Notes: generated from the letters alone by a model not told the origin. Positions 24,572 to 34,113 are shown, counted from the stretch's first letter. The stretch: 64,000 bases of DNA from Planococcus maitriensis (GCF_003289925.1 NZ_QLZQ01000001.1:620001-684000); one strand, 5' to 3'. Program-made: numbers and translations.

Positions 24572-25208
24572 CTACGTTCCCTGCTTCCTGGTTTTTTAGG
24601 TCGATTCGGTCGAAAAAAGCTTTTGCTCGCTTATCTTGTTGATCTGTTGTGATGAAGTTTTCCTTTGGAATTCTCCAGTGACCGCCATCTGTCTTATAGG
24701 CACCGGCAAATTTACCTTTCTCGCACATTCTCCTAATCGTTTGATCGCTCAACCCGATTTTCTTAGCCGCTTCACTAGGAGAATAAAAAGAGTTTCCTGC
24801 TTTCTGATGTCTATTTGGGCGATTAACGAGAGATGCTCTTAGCGAGTTCTTGGCACTGTTCGCCATGAGGGAGGCAATCAGCTTTTTGTGGGTTAATGAC
24901 GGATCTTTGTCGGTCATCTCGCTTAGTTTTGACAGATAATCAATCAACAGTTCATAAGCCATTTCGAGATTTTTATTATTTAATTGAAGATTTATTTCTC
25001 GTTCGATTCGATGCAATTCTATTACCGATTGAGGATCGGTTATTTTTAATGCAAGACTCGAGATGGCGGGAGTTGTGAAACCCATTTGTTTCAAGGAACG
25101 TTCAACTGTCGTTTTTAAGACAGCTTCAGCTTGTTCAGTATTGATAGAGGACAAGGTTTCTACACTAGCCCAGAGTTTTTCTTGTTCTTGATCGATGGTA
25201 GGAATCAT
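24555..25208 (-). CDS. Excisionase-type HTH protein (putative antitoxin)
   Basis: 217 residues from ATG 25208, placed after AGGAGGTGG (a GTG at 25217 would overlap that site). Residues ~145-195 form a MerR/excisionase-like winged HTH: FYSPSEAAKKIGLSDQTIRRMCEKGKFAGA followed by GGHWRIPKENF. The first ~140 residues are helical and unrecognised. Lying upstream of and overlapping the PIN gene, it is likely the regulator or antitoxin of the pair. No operator was identified in the leader. Confidence 0.7.
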   Translation of the reverse strand: MIPTIDQEQEKLWASVETLSSINTEQAEAVLKTTVERSLKQMGFTTPAISSLALKITDPQSVIELHRIEREINLQLNNKNLEMAYELLIDYLSKLSEMTDKDPSLTHKKLIASLMANSAKNSLRASLVNRPNRHQKAGNSFYSPSEAAKKIGLSDQTIRRMCEKGKFAGAYKTDGGHWRIPKENFITTDQQDKRAKAFFDRIDLKNQEAGNVDEFDL

Positions 25209-25288
25209 TTTCTCCACCTCCTGTTTGATGTAATTATACAGTTTAAAGTCAACAAAATCAACAAACTAAACAATCGGTAGCTTGAAGC

Positions 25289-25422
25289 TGTCCCTGTGCA
25301 TGACACAATTCAGGGCGAAAGATTCGCGTCGCAGCGGGATTCTCGTACTTGAATGTCCCTGTGCGCCACACAATTCAATCGTCAAAAAAGCCGTGAACTC
25401 AATCGAGTTCACGGCTTTTTTC
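25289..25422 (+). repeat. Long direct repeat A2: box pair plus terminator
   Basis: Boxes at 25289 and 25354 with the same loops (CATGA, CGCCA) as A1, then the same terminator (25384-25422), which here also ends the convergent-side ptsI transcript. It is the right flank of the PIN/HTH cassette and is antisense to both neighbouring genes. Confidence 0.92.
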
Positions 25423-25426
25423 TGCA

Positions 25427-27133
25427 TTATAGGTTTTTCACGTAGTCTTCAACTTCCTGGGAAGTCGAAAGGCCGAGGATGTGTTCGATATGCCCTTCCA
25501 TGTCCGCTTTGGAGAGGCGGCTCAGCTGGGAGCGGGCTTTCAGGATAGACGAAGCGCTCATCGAGAATTCGTCCAGGCCGAGGCCGAGGAGAATCGGGAT
25601 GGCGATTTCGTCGCCGGCCATTTCGCCGCACATGCCGGTCCATTTGCCTTCTTTGTGGGACGCGTCGATGACGGTCTTCACGAGGCGCAGGATGGCCGGG
25701 TTGTACGGCTGGTACAGATATGACACGGATTCGTTCATGCGGTCGGCGGCCATCGCGTACTGGATCAGATCGTTCGTGCCGATGGAGAAGAAGTCGACTT
25801 CTTTGGCGAAAGTATCGGCCATGACGGCAGTCGATGGGATCTCGACCATGATGCCGACTTCGATTTGGTCGCTGACCGGGATGCCTTCCGCTTCGAGCTT
25901 CGCTTTCTCTTCCATTAGCAGTGCTTTCGCTTCGCGGAACTCGTCGAGTGTCGCGATCATCGGGAACATGATCTTGAGGTTGCCGTGGACGCTTGCACGA
26001 AGCAGTGCGCGCAATTGCGTGCGGAACATGTCCGGCATCTCGAGGCACAAACGGATTGCGCGGAGCCCGAGGAACGGGTTGAGTTCTTTCGGCAATTTCA
26101 AGTACGACAATTCCTTGTCGCCGCCGATGTCGAGCGTGCGGACGACGGTCGGTTTGCCGTCCATGCCTTGCAAGACTTCCGCATAGGCATCGGTTTGTTC
26201 TTGCTCGGTCGGGAACTCGTCACGGCCCATGTACAGGAATTCCGTCCGGTACAAGCCGATCGCTTCGCCGCCGTTATCCAAGACGCCGACCAAATCTTTC
26301 GGCGTGCCGATATTGGCGCCGAGTTCGACGGCGACGCCGTCTTTGGTGACGGTCGCTTCGTTTTTCAGTTTGGCCCATTCGGCTTTTTGGCCAGCGAATG
26401 CTTGTTGCTTTTCTTTGTATTCGGCAAGTGTCGCCTCGTCCGGGTCAAGGAGGACTTCGCCTTCGAGGCCGTCGATGATGACGATCGTGCCGTTATCGAT
26501 GGAACTCATCGCCGATTTCGCGCCGACCACTGCCGGGATTTCCAAAGTGCGCGCGAGGATCGCGGAGTGGGACGTGCGCCCGCCGATATCGGTGATGAAG
26601 CCTTTGATGTATTTCGGGTTTAATTGCACCGTATCGGAAGGCGTCAAGTCTTCTGCGATGACGACGACTTCATCGGTGATCATGCTCGGGTTTTGGATCT
26701 TGACGCCTAATAGATGGGCGAGCACGCGTTTCGTGACATCGCGCACATCGGCGGCGCGTTCTTTCATGTATTCATTGTCCATCGCTTCGAACATGTCGAC
26801 GAACATCGTCGAAGTTTCGTGAAGCGCGAACTCTGCGTTGACGCTGTCGGTGTTGATCTTGTCGGTGATCGGCCCGATCAATTCCGGGTCTTCCAACACG
26901 AGCAAGTGGGCGCCGAAAATGGCCGCTTCCTTGTCGCTGATTTCTTCCGCGGTGCGTTTCTTGATGACTTCGAGTTCAGCGATCGATTCATTGACCGCCT
27001 GCTGGAAGCGTTCGATTTCCGCCTGGGTGTCCGCTACGTTTTTCTTGTCGACTGTCAGTTCCGGATGTTCCAGGCGGAAGGCCTTGGCGATGGCGATGCC
27101 GTTGGAGGCTGCGATTCCGGAGATGCGGTTCAT
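25427..27133 (-). CDS. ptsI: PTS enzyme I
   Basis: 568 residues, full length. It takes phosphate from PEP and passes it to HPr. The phosphorylated His189 lies in [17 protein letters not shown]; the PEP-binding domain shows [25 protein letters not shown] and the C-terminal GMCGEMAGD with the catalytic Cys. ATG 27133 overlaps the ptsH stop by 4 bp (ATGA), so the two are coupled. It is transcribed away from the mannitol operon. Repeat A2 lies a few bases past the stop. Confidence 0.97.
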   Translation of the reverse strand: MNRISGIAASNGIAIAKAFRLEHPELTVDKKNVADTQAEIERFQQAVNESIAELEVIKKRTAEEISDKEAAIFGAHLLVLEDPELIGPITDKINTDSVNAEFALHETSTMFVDMFEAMDNEYMKERAADVRDVTKRVLAHLLGVKIQNPSMITDEVVVIAEDLTPSDTVQLNPKYIKGFITDIGGRTSHSAILARTLEIPAVVGAKSAMSSIDNGTIVIIDGLEGEVLLDPDEATLAEYKEKQQAFAGQKAEWAKLKNEATVTKDGVAVELGANIGTPKDLVGVLDNGGEAIGLYRTEFLYMGRDEFPTEQEQTDAYAEVLQGMDGKPTVVRTLDIGGDKELSYLKLPKELNPFLGLRAIRLCLEMPDMFRTQLRALLRASVHGNLKIMFPMIATLDEFREAKALLMEEKAKLEAEGIPVSDQIEVGIMVEIPSTAVMADTFAKEVDFFSIGTNDLIQYAMAADRMNESVSYLYQPYNPAILRLVKTVIDASHKEGKWTGMCGEMAGDEIAIPILLGLGLDEFSMSASSILKARSQLSRLSKADMEGHIEHILGLSTSQEVEDYVKNL

Positions 27134-27399
27134 TCGTTCGAGATCCCTTGTTCTTTAAGTACGCGCTCGATCGTTTCCATCGCTTCCGCTTCGTCCGCGC
27201 CATCAGCGGCGATCTGGACTTGCGACCCGGAAGGAACGCCAAGTGACATGACGCCGAGGATCGATTTCAAGTTGACTTTCTTGTCCTTGAATTCCATCGT
27301 GATGTCCGACTGGAATTTCGTCAGGGAGCCCACGAGCGCTGAAGCCGGGCGTGCGTGCATGCCTGCCGGGTCTGTGATTGTGAATGTTTTTTCTACCAT
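27130..27399 (-). CDS. ptsH: Phosphocarrier protein HPr
   Basis: 89 residues. His15 in AGMHARPAS accepts phosphate from enzyme I; Ser46 in [12 protein letters not shown] is the HPr-kinase site used for CcpA-dependent catabolite repression in Bacillota. AGGAGG precedes the start. First gene of a ptsHI operon divergent from mtlA, whose PTS permease uses it as phosphate donor. Confidence 0.97.
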   Translation of the reverse strand: MVEKTFTITDPAGMHARPASALVGSLTKFQSDITMEFKDKKVNLKSILGVMSLGVPSGSQVQIAADGADEAEAMETIERVLKEQGISNE

Positions 27400-27427
27400 G
27401 AATAATTCCTCCTTGGGGTGATTGAAT

Positions 27428-27441
27428 TGTAAGCGAATTTA
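27428..27441 (-). promoter_or_regulatory. cre-like site upstream of ptsH
   Basis: TGTAAGCGAATTTA matches the CcpA site TGWAANCGNTNWCA with two mismatches, 29 bp before the ptsH start. Weak on its own. Confidence 0.3.
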
Positions 27442-27545
27442 TCAACCATTATGACATTTTCCGCGCGAATTGCATAGCGGTGGCCTTCTGGCTGGAAAAA
27501 ACAGAAAACACAGACTTGTCGGGGGATGGGCGACAGGAGTGGTTG

Positions 27546-27761
27546 TGTCCCTGTGCACAACACAATTCGGGAGGCGGGATTCGCGGTGTGGCGGGGTTTT
27601 GGTGTTCGGGTGTCCCTGTGCGTGACACAATTTGCAGGGGAGAGACGTGTCGTTTGAGGGGGCAGGTTTGTGCCGTCCCTGTGCACCGCACAATTCGGGA
27701 GGCGGAAATGCCGGCATGGCGGGGTTTTGATTGGCGCACGCCCCTGTGCACGGCACAATTC
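27546..27761 (+). repeat. Four-box array between ptsH and mtlA
   Basis: Boxes at 27546, 27611, 27674 and 27739 (loops CACAA, CGTGA, CACCG, CACGG), start-to-start 65, 63 and 65 bp. Two tandem copies of the pair element; the spacers share GGGAGGCGG and GGCGGGGTTTTG. It occupies most of the divergent intergenic region and is not next to a stop codon. Confidence 0.92.
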
Positions 27762-27815
27762 ACGGCAACGACAGCCTTGTCCGGACAGCGGCGACAAAGA
27801 TGGTTTTTCATTGAA

Positions 27816-27845
27816 TTGAATACGCTTACAACTTAGGCGTATAAT
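27816..27845 (+). promoter_or_regulatory. mtlA: mtlA promoter with overlapping cre
   Basis: TTGAAT (27816-27821), 18-nt spacer, TATAAT (27840-27845). TGAATACGCTTACA at 27817-27830 matches the CcpA-binding cre consensus with one mismatch and covers the -35/spacer, as for repression. It sits 55 bp before the mtlA start. Confidence 0.7.
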
Positions 27846-27900
27846 CTGAATTAACAGATAAAGACGAGGGCATAGGCCCAAAAGAAGGAGGATGAAAGGA

Positions 27901-29844
27901 ATGGAACGTGAACGTTCGAGCGTTAAAGTGAAAGTCCAGAAGTTCGGGAACTTCCTCAGTTCGATGGTCATGCCGAACATCGGCGCGTTTATCGCCTGGG
28001 GGCTAATTACGGCCTTGTTTATTCCGACAGGCTTTTTCCCGAATGAGCAATTCGCGTCACTTGTCGGGCCGATGATTACGTATTTGCTTCCGCTATTGAT
28101 CGGTTACACGGGCGGTAAGCTTGTGCACGACCAGCGAGGAGGCGTCATTGGCGCGATCGCCACGATGGGGGTCATCGTCGGGGCACCGGATACGCCGATG
28201 TTCCTCGGCGCGATGATCATGGGGCCGCTTGCGGCTTGGGTCATCAAGCAGTTTGACCGTTTGATCGAAGGCAAGATCCGCTCGGGTTTCGAGATGCTCG
28301 TCAATAACTTCTCATCCGGTATCATCGGCGGGGCATTGGCGATCTTCGCTTACCTCGGCATCGGGCCGGCCGTCAGCGCGTTGACGCAAGTCTTGGTCGC
28401 AGGCGTCGACTGGCTTTTGGAAACAGGCTTGCTTCCATTAACAAGTATCTTGATCGAACCGGGGAAAATTTTATTCCTCAACAACGCCATCAACCACGGC
28501 ATCCTGACGCCGCTCGGGCTTGAACAAGTCCAGCAGGCAGGCCGTTCGGTTCTGTTCTTGCTCGAAGCGAACCCGGGGCCTGGCCTCGGCGTCCTGCTCG
28601 CGTTCATGTTCTTCGGAAAAGGCATCGCGAAGCAATCGGCACCCGGGGCAGTCATCATCCACTTCCTCGGCGGGATCCACGAGATTTACTTCCCGTACGT
28701 GTTAATGAAACCGATGCTCCTGTTGTCGGTCATCCTCGGCGGCATGAGCGGCGTGTTCACGCTGGTCTTGATGGGCGGCGGCTTGATGGCCCCTGCATCA
28801 CCAGGCAGCATCTTCGCGATTGCCGCGGTCACACCGCCTGAAGGCATGGCGTATGTCGCGAACTTCACGGCGATCTTGGTCGCAGCGACGGTTTCATTCT
28901 TGATTTCAGCGGTCATCTTGAAGCGCAGCAAAGACACGGCATCTGATGAAGACGTCGAAGCGGCAACAAGACGCATGGAAGAAATGAAAGGCAAGAAGAG
29001 CTCGGTTGCCGGCGCACTTGGCGCGAGCGCTGGTGGAGCGGGTACGGCTTCTGCAGCTGGGACGTTCCCGGAAGATGTCCACAAGATCGTCTTTGCGTGC
29101 GACGCCGGCATGGGGTCGAGCGCGATGGGCGCTTCGCTCCTCAGCAAGAAAGTGAAAGAAGCGGGCATGGACATCAAAGTCACCAATAGCGCGATCAGTT
29201 CCATTCCAGCCGATACGCAGATCATCATCACGCAGGACAAATTGACGCCGCGTGCAAAAGACAGGCACCCGGATGCATACCATATCTCGGTCGACAACTT
29301 CCTGTCGAGCCCCGAGTATGACCATTTGATCGAGCGTTTGCAGCACGGCGTGACACAAGAGCAGAGCGAACTGGTCGAAGACAGCGAAGCGAATGCAGCG
29401 ACTGGCGACGAAGGCGATGCTCCGCTGCTGACGGAAGACAATATCTTCATTAACAAGAGCTTCCGCACGAAGGAAGAAGCGATCCGCTTCGCCGGAGACG
29501 CACTTGTGGCGGCTGGATACGTCGAACCGTCGTATGTCGACGAAATGATCAAGCGCGAGGAAATCACAACGACTTATATGGGCAACGATGTCGCGATTCC
29601 GCACGGCACCGAAGAAGCGAAAAAAGCGGTTATCAAATCCGGCTTCACGGTCGTCCAAGTGCCGGATGGGGTGGACTTTGACGGAGAGAAAGCGAAATTG
29701 ATCTTCGCCATCGCCGGCAAAGACGGCACGCACCTGGAGATCCTGTCAGGCATCGCGGTCATCTGCGCCGAGCAGTCGAACGTCGACGAACTTGTCGCCG
29801 CCAAGTCCCCTAAAGAGCTGCTCGACATCTTGAACAGCAAATAA
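27901..29844 (+). CDS. mtlA: Mannitol PTS permease EIICBA
   Basis: About 647 residues from ATG 27901 (AAGGAGG at the right distance; an ATG at 27892 is too close). Residues 1-345 are the membrane IIC domain (MVMPNIGAFIAWGLITALF, GGIHEIYFPYVLMKP). The IIB domain has its phosphocysteine near residue 400 in FACDAGMGSSAMGA, and the IIA domain its phosphohistidine near residue 568 in VAIPHGT. It imports mannitol as mannitol-1-phosphate. Unlike B. subtilis, where IIA is a separate MtlF, IIA is fused here. It heads the mtlA-mtlR-mtlD cluster. Confidence 0.95.
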   Translation: MERERSSVKVKVQKFGNFLSSMVMPNIGAFIAWGLITALFIPTGFFPNEQFASLVGPMITYLLPLLIGYTGGKLVHDQRGGVIGAIATMGVIVGAPDTPMFLGAMIMGPLAAWVIKQFDRLIEGKIRSGFEMLVNNFSSGIIGGALAIFAYLGIGPAVSALTQVLVAGVDWLLETGLLPLTSILIEPGKILFLNNAINHGILTPLGLEQVQQAGRSVLFLLEANPGPGLGVLLAFMFFGKGIAKQSAPGAVIIHFLGGIHEIYFPYVLMKPMLLLSVILGGMSGVFTLVLMGGGLMAPASPGSIFAIAAVTPPEGMAYVANFTAILVAATVSFLISAVILKRSKDTASDEDVEAATRRMEEMKGKKSSVAGALGASAGGAGTASAAGTFPEDVHKIVFACDAGMGSSAMGASLLSKKVKEAGMDIKVTNSAISSIPADTQIIITQDKLTPRAKDRHPDAYHISVDNFLSSPEYDHLIERLQHGVTQEQSELVEDSEANAATGDEGDAPLLTEDNIFINKSFRTKEEAIRFAGDALVAAGYVEPSYVDEMIKREEITTTYMGNDVAIPHGTEEAKKAVIKSGFTVVQVPDGVDFDGEKAKLIFAIAGKDGTHLEILSGIAVICAEQSNVDELVAAKSPKELLDILNSK

Positions 29845-29855
29845 GCGGCACCATG

Positions 29856-29883
29856 AAAAGGCAGGGGAGCTCCTGCCTTTTTG
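29856..29883 (+). terminator. mtlA terminator
   Basis: AAAGGCAGG / CCTGCCTTT with GGAGCT in the loop and T-run. mtlR downstream would then need its own promoter or read-through. Confidence 0.85.
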
Positions 29884-29954
29884 TGCTATTTCTTTGGGTT
29901 ATTCAAAGTGAGCAAGATCAATAAGGAACCAGATATAGTAAATGTTAGTGGGGA

Positions 29955-30180
29955 AATCGCTTCAGGCGGACGTTTTAGGCCCGCAGGATGCGGGTCATGC
30001 AGCTGATGCGACAGGACGTCGCGCTTTCAGCTGCCCGCGGTTTCAGCCGCTTCCAGTTTACCAATGAATCAGTTTGAAACGCTGCTGCTCCCACATCTGC
30101 GGGGCAGATGCGTCGCAAATGAACAAGCTCAACTGCCTTTCGCTTATTCATTAGTTGCCGCCTGCCGCTCTTTAAATTTA
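29955..30180 (-). repeat. GC-rich intergenic repeat, copy 1 (inverted)
   Basis: GC-rich block in AT-rich DNA with a hairpin CATCTGC-GGG-GCAGATG (30094-30110) followed by GCGTCGCAAATGAA. This part matches the reverse complement of the copy at 30395-30565. Blocks with CCGCGGGAAAGCG-like text and adjoining hairpins are dispersed in Bacillales intergenic DNA; exact limits are uncertain. Confidence 0.6.
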
Positions 30181-30394
30181 GTTTGAATACTGGGTAAGTG
30201 TTTCTAACTTTATTGAGATAAAAAATGAAAGCCAGCTGTTTTGCGGAATATGTGGAGTAGTGAGAAACTGTATATAGGATAGATAAAGAAATTGATAAGC
30301 TTCTAAAATTATATTGAATAAGTAGGTAATATAAAAAGCTAGTGAACCTGCTAGAAATAATCCTTATTGAAATGGCTTATAACCCTAGATATGG

Positions 30395-30565
30395 AGCAAA
30401 ATCACGGAGACTCCCGCGGGAAAGCGAGACAGCCGAGACCCCACAAGGCGCGAAGCGACTGAGGAGGCTTGGCGCTCGCCCGCAGGAAATGAATTAGCGA
30501 TGGGTAAGCTGAGCTAATTCATTTGCGACGCATTTACGCAGTAAATGTGAGAGCAAGGGTTTCGT
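30395..30565 (+). repeat. GC-rich intergenic repeat, copy 2
   Basis: Starts with GGAGACTCCCGCGGGAAAG, continues GCGAAGCGACTGAGGAGGC and ends with TTGCGACG and the hairpin CATTTAC-GCA-GTAAATG (30531-30547). Compared with copy 1, the hairpin arms differ by compensating changes. No protein is encoded. It lies between mtlA and mtlR. Confidence 0.65.
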
Positions 30566-30662
30566 AGTGGTTTTGCGGAATATCTTCAGTAGTGAAATGC
30601 TGTTATTGAAAAACTTGTATATTCTTTATCAATGAAAGGTGACAAGGGAGCAGGTGAAGTGG

Positions 30663-32738
30663 ATGTTTGTCACGGCGAGGGAAAAGGCCATCATTGAGCT
30701 GGTGACGCGCATGTCGGCGAAGCATACGGTCAATTCCTTGGCGACGTATCTCGATGTCAGCGCGCGGACGATCCAGCGGGATTTGAAATCGGTGGATAAG
30801 CTATTGGAGCAGTTCGGGCTTACGATGAAGCGCAATGCGGCGGATGCGCTCTTTATTGACGGCAATAACGAGAAGATCTACCGGCTGATGCAGAAGCTTG
30901 CGGCATCGAGCGCGCCGGAAGCGACCCCAGAGGAGAAGAAGCTGCGCTTGTTGGTCATTTTAATGGAAGAAGGTTCGTTTTTTAAACGGCAGGTGCTGTC
31001 GAATCAGCTCGGCATCAGCATGACGACGCTGACGTCTTATTTGGATGAACTCGGCAATTGGCTGCGCAAGTTCTCGGTCACTTTATCGCGTCAGCGCGGC
31101 GTCGGCGTGGAAGTGGACGGTGCGGAAGCGCATAAGCGCCATGCGCTCGCGGCGTATTTCCTCATTCATTTCTACGAAGAGCTCATTGAAAGCCTGTACT
31201 ACCTGCAGCAAGGCAAGGCCCTGGGCGACAAGGTGCTCGGCTATTTCAACCCGGACTATCTCGCTGCGGCGAATAAATTGGTCGGCGAGCACATCAGCGA
31301 AGAGCAGATCCGCTTGGCCGACAGCGATTATACCGGATTGGTCGTGCATCTGGCCTTGGCGCTGCAGCGCACCGAAAGCGGCTTGTTGCTCGATGCGCAA
31401 CTGGCCGACAGCGAGCCGAACGGGGAGTACCAAGTGATCGAAGCGATTTGCCATGATTTGCGGGAGCGGCTCGGCGTGCAGTTGACGGAGCGCGATATCG
31501 AGTTTCTCGCGGTGGTGTTGAAGGGCTCGAAAATCCAGGCGTCGAATGTGCTGTATTACGATAGCGTGCTGCTCGGGAAACTCGTCAAGAACATGATCCG
31601 CGATGTGTCGGGGCAGCTCGGCGTCGATTTGACGAAGGATTTTTCCTTGTATCAAGGCTTGCTTGCGCATATGGAGCCGCTCATTTTCCGGCTCAAGCAA
31701 AAGCTCGAATCGTTCAACCCGCTGACGGATGAGATCAAGAAGAAATACCCGATGCTGTTTCTCGCGGTCAAGCAGGCTTTGGAGACCGAGTTTGACGACC
31801 TCGAGTTCTCGGCGGATGAAGTGGCGTTCATCGTGCTTCATTTCGGATCGGCCTTATTGATGAATGAAGAACGCGTGCAGATCGACGCGGTCGTCGTGTG
31901 CCCGACCGGCATCGGCACGTCGAAAATGCTCGCGAGCCGCATCCAAAAAGAACTGCCGGAAATCGATTCGGTGAAGATCTTGTCGATCCACGATTTCGAG
32001 GCGGCGAATTTTGAGGACTACGATCTCGTCATCTCGACGATCCGTTTGCCGGTGACCGATGTGGATTATTTGATGGTCAGCCCGCTTTTGAACGAACAGG
32101 ACATCAGCCATATCGAGAATTATTTGCAGCACAATATCCAGAAAGTGACGCGCAACAAGCAGTATTTGCCGGCGGAGGATTTGGGCGAGCCAGGCAACAA
32201 GCACCGGCCGGATCTCGGGCAATTGCTCGAAGACATCAAGCAAGTGCAGGGCGGCATGGAAGCGATTCTCGAGCATTTCAGTGTCGTGAAAATGCGCGGC
32301 ACCGATTATTGGCGGGTGCTTTCGGATGTGCTCGCCGGGATGGAAGCGGACGGCTTGCTGGATGCGCCGAGCACCTTGCGGCAACTGAAAGACCGCGAGA
32401 CGAAAGGCGGCCTCGGGATTCCCGGGACCAATATGGCGCTGTTTCATTGCCGCGACGCATCGGTCCGCCAGTTGATGTTCCAAGTGGTGCATCTGGATAC
32501 GCCGAGTGCGGTCAAAGGGATGGACGGCCGAGACGTGCACATGACGAATCTGTTGTTGATGCTGACGCCGGTGGAATTAAGCGAGCGCGAGCAGGAGATC
32601 ATGAGCTTGATCAGTTCAAGCCTCATTGAAAGCGAAGCGGCGATGATGATTTTCTCGTCGTCGAATGAAGGCGCCATCCGCGGCAAGCTGGAAGAGCTGT
32701 TTTACGGCTACCTACAAAATAATTTGATGAAGGACTGA
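30663..32738 (+). CDS. mtlR: Mannitol operon activator MtlR
   Basis: About 691 residues from ATG 30663, chosen because AGGTGA precedes it and the protein then starts MFVTAREKAI like other BglG/MtlR-type activators. N-terminal HTH domains (VNSLATYLDVSARTIQRDLKSV), two PRD domains (~180-400) with regulatory His residues such as LVVHLALAL and FIVLHFGSAL, an EIIB-like domain (VVCPTGIGTSKMLASRI) and a C-terminal EIIA-like domain (MALFHCRD region). PTS phosphorylation of these domains signals mannitol supply. Stop is 5 bp before mtlD. Confidence 0.92.
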   Translation: MFVTAREKAIIELVTRMSAKHTVNSLATYLDVSARTIQRDLKSVDKLLEQFGLTMKRNAADALFIDGNNEKIYRLMQKLAASSAPEATPEEKKLRLLVILMEEGSFFKRQVLSNQLGISMTTLTSYLDELGNWLRKFSVTLSRQRGVGVEVDGAEAHKRHALAAYFLIHFYEELIESLYYLQQGKALGDKVLGYFNPDYLAAANKLVGEHISEEQIRLADSDYTGLVVHLALALQRTESGLLLDAQLADSEPNGEYQVIEAICHDLRERLGVQLTERDIEFLAVVLKGSKIQASNVLYYDSVLLGKLVKNMIRDVSGQLGVDLTKDFSLYQGLLAHMEPLIFRLKQKLESFNPLTDEIKKKYPMLFLAVKQALETEFDDLEFSADEVAFIVLHFGSALLMNEERVQIDAVVVCPTGIGTSKMLASRIQKELPEIDSVKILSIHDFEAANFEDYDLVISTIRLPVTDVDYLMVSPLLNEQDISHIENYLQHNIQKVTRNKQYLPAEDLGEPGNKHRPDLGQLLEDIKQVQGGMEAILEHFSVVKMRGTDYWRVLSDVLAGMEADGLLDAPSTLRQLKDRETKGGLGIPGTNMALFHCRDASVRQLMFQVVHLDTPSAVKGMDGRDVHMTNLLLMLTPVELSEREQEIMSLISSSLIESEAAMMIFSSSNEGAIRGKLEELFYGYLQNNLMKD

Positions 32739-32743
32739 TTGGA

Positions 32744-33949
32744 ATGAAACAAGCGATCCATTTTGGGGCAGGAAATATCGGCAGAGGGTTCATCGGGGCG
32801 TTGTTCTCGGAATCCGGCTACCACGTCAGTTTCGTCGATGTGGCGGAACAGGTCATCGACGGGTTGAACGAACAGGGCCAGTACCGCGTGAACATGGCGC
32901 AGGAGACGGAAGAGAGCGTCTTGGTGGAGAATGTGTCGGGCATCAATAATATGAAAGACGAAGCGGCGGTCATCGCGAAGATCCAGCAGGCGACGTATTT
33001 GACGACAGCGATCGGGCCGAACATCTTGCCGCGCATTGCGCCCTTGATCGCGCGCGGCATCGAAGCGCGCGTCAAAGGGAATTTTGCGACGGGAGCGGAT
33101 CTGGAACCGATGTCGGAATTGGACGTGGCCTCGGACATGAGCGCGGGTTCGGAAAAATTATACATCATTGCCTGTGAAAACCAGATCGGCGCGACCGATA
33201 TCTTGAAAGGCCATATTTTGAGCCATTTGAGCGACGAAGCGAAAGCGGATCTCGCCGGCAAGGTGTATTTCTTTAATTCGGCGGTCGACCGCATCGTGCC
33301 GATCCAGGAAGGGCACTCGCTCGATGTCTTGGTCGAGCCGTATTACGAGTGGGTCGTCGAGACGACGGAAGACATCCCGGAAGTGAAAGGCATGACGATC
33401 GTCGACGACTTGGCGCCGTTCATCGAGCGCAAGCTGTTCACGGTCAACACGGGGCACGCGGTCATCGCGTATTACGGATACCTCGCCGGCAAAACGACGA
33501 TCGATGAAACCTTGGCGGACCCGGAAATCGAACGCGAAGTGCGCGAAACCTTGAAAGAGACCGGCGCGTACCTCGTGAAGCAATACGGCTTGGACGAACA
33601 GGAGCACCTCGCGTATATCGATAAAAACATCGCGCGCTTCAAAAACGCCTATTTGAACGACGGCGTCACGCGCGTCGGCCGTGCACCGATCCGCAAGCTC
33701 GGGCCGGAAGACCGCCTCGTGCGCCCGGCCGTGCAAGCGCAGAAAGCGGGGCTGTCGTATTCGCATCTCGCCAAAGCCATCGCCGCGGCGATGCTGTTCG
33801 ATTATGCAGAAGACGAAGAAGCGGTGAAAATCCAGGAGATGATCGCACAAGGCGGGCCGGAGCGCGTGTTGACAGAAGTCAGCGGGCTCGCAGCCGACAG
33901 CGAACTGGCGCAGGAAGTCGTGCGGCAGTATCGGGCGTTGAAGAAGTAG
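32744..33949 (+). CDS. mtlD: Mannitol-1-phosphate 5-dehydrogenase
   Basis: 401 residues. IHFGAGNIGRGFIG is the N-terminal NAD-binding loop; ENQIGATDILKGHI, VDRIVP and KLFTVNTGHAVIAYYGYLAG are typical of the polyol-specific long-chain dehydrogenases. It oxidises mannitol-1-phosphate to fructose-6-phosphate, completing the pathway begun by MtlA. AAGGA lies before ATG 32744, close behind mtlR. A box starts 13 nt after its stop, followed by the terminator. Confidence 0.96.
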   Translation: MKQAIHFGAGNIGRGFIGALFSESGYHVSFVDVAEQVIDGLNEQGQYRVNMAQETEESVLVENVSGINNMKDEAAVIAKIQQATYLTTAIGPNILPRIAPLIARGIEARVKGNFATGADLEPMSELDVASDMSAGSEKLYIIACENQIGATDILKGHILSHLSDEAKADLAGKVYFFNSAVDRIVPIQEGHSLDVLVEPYYEWVVETTEDIPEVKGMTIVDDLAPFIERKLFTVNTGHAVIAYYGYLAGKTTIDETLADPEIEREVRETLKETGAYLVKQYGLDEQEHLAYIDKNIARFKNAYLNDGVTRVGRAPIRKLGPEDRLVRPAVQAQKAGLSYSHLAKAIAAAMLFDYAEDEEAVKIQEMIAQGGPERVLTEVSGLAADSELAQEVVRQYRALKK

Positions 33950-33962
33950 TAGGGGTTGTTAC

Positions 33963-34113
33963 TGTCCCTGTGCACCACACAATTCCAACCGCATCCCGGT
34001 GGCCGAAACGGTGCCAGGATGCGGTTTTTGTATTGCGGGTTGTGGTTTGCGTCCCTGTGCGCTACACAATTTCGGCGGGGAGTGGCTTGCTTGTCCCTGT
34101 GCACCACACAATT
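33963..34113 (+). repeat. Direct repeat C1 (box-terminator-box) plus third box
   Basis: Box 33963 (loop CACCA), terminator AACCGCATCC / GGATGCGGTT at 33987-34029 inside the spacer, box 34050 (loop CGCTA), 87 bp apart, and a further box at 34092. The unit 33963-34072 recurs at 35102-35213 and so flanks the following HAD gene. Confidence 0.9.

Noticed and set aside
23981-25208. A standard VapBC toxin-antitoxin pair
   Set aside because: The PIN protein is longer than VapC and the HTH protein is much longer than VapB and of excisionase type; a PIN/HTH pair is clear but the VapBC name is not justified.
27546-27761. A CRISPR-like array (four 23-bp repeats, ~42-bp spacers)
   Set aside because: The spacers share sequence with each other and with spacers of pairs elsewhere, the same repeat is scattered over the window as pairs, and no cas gene is present.
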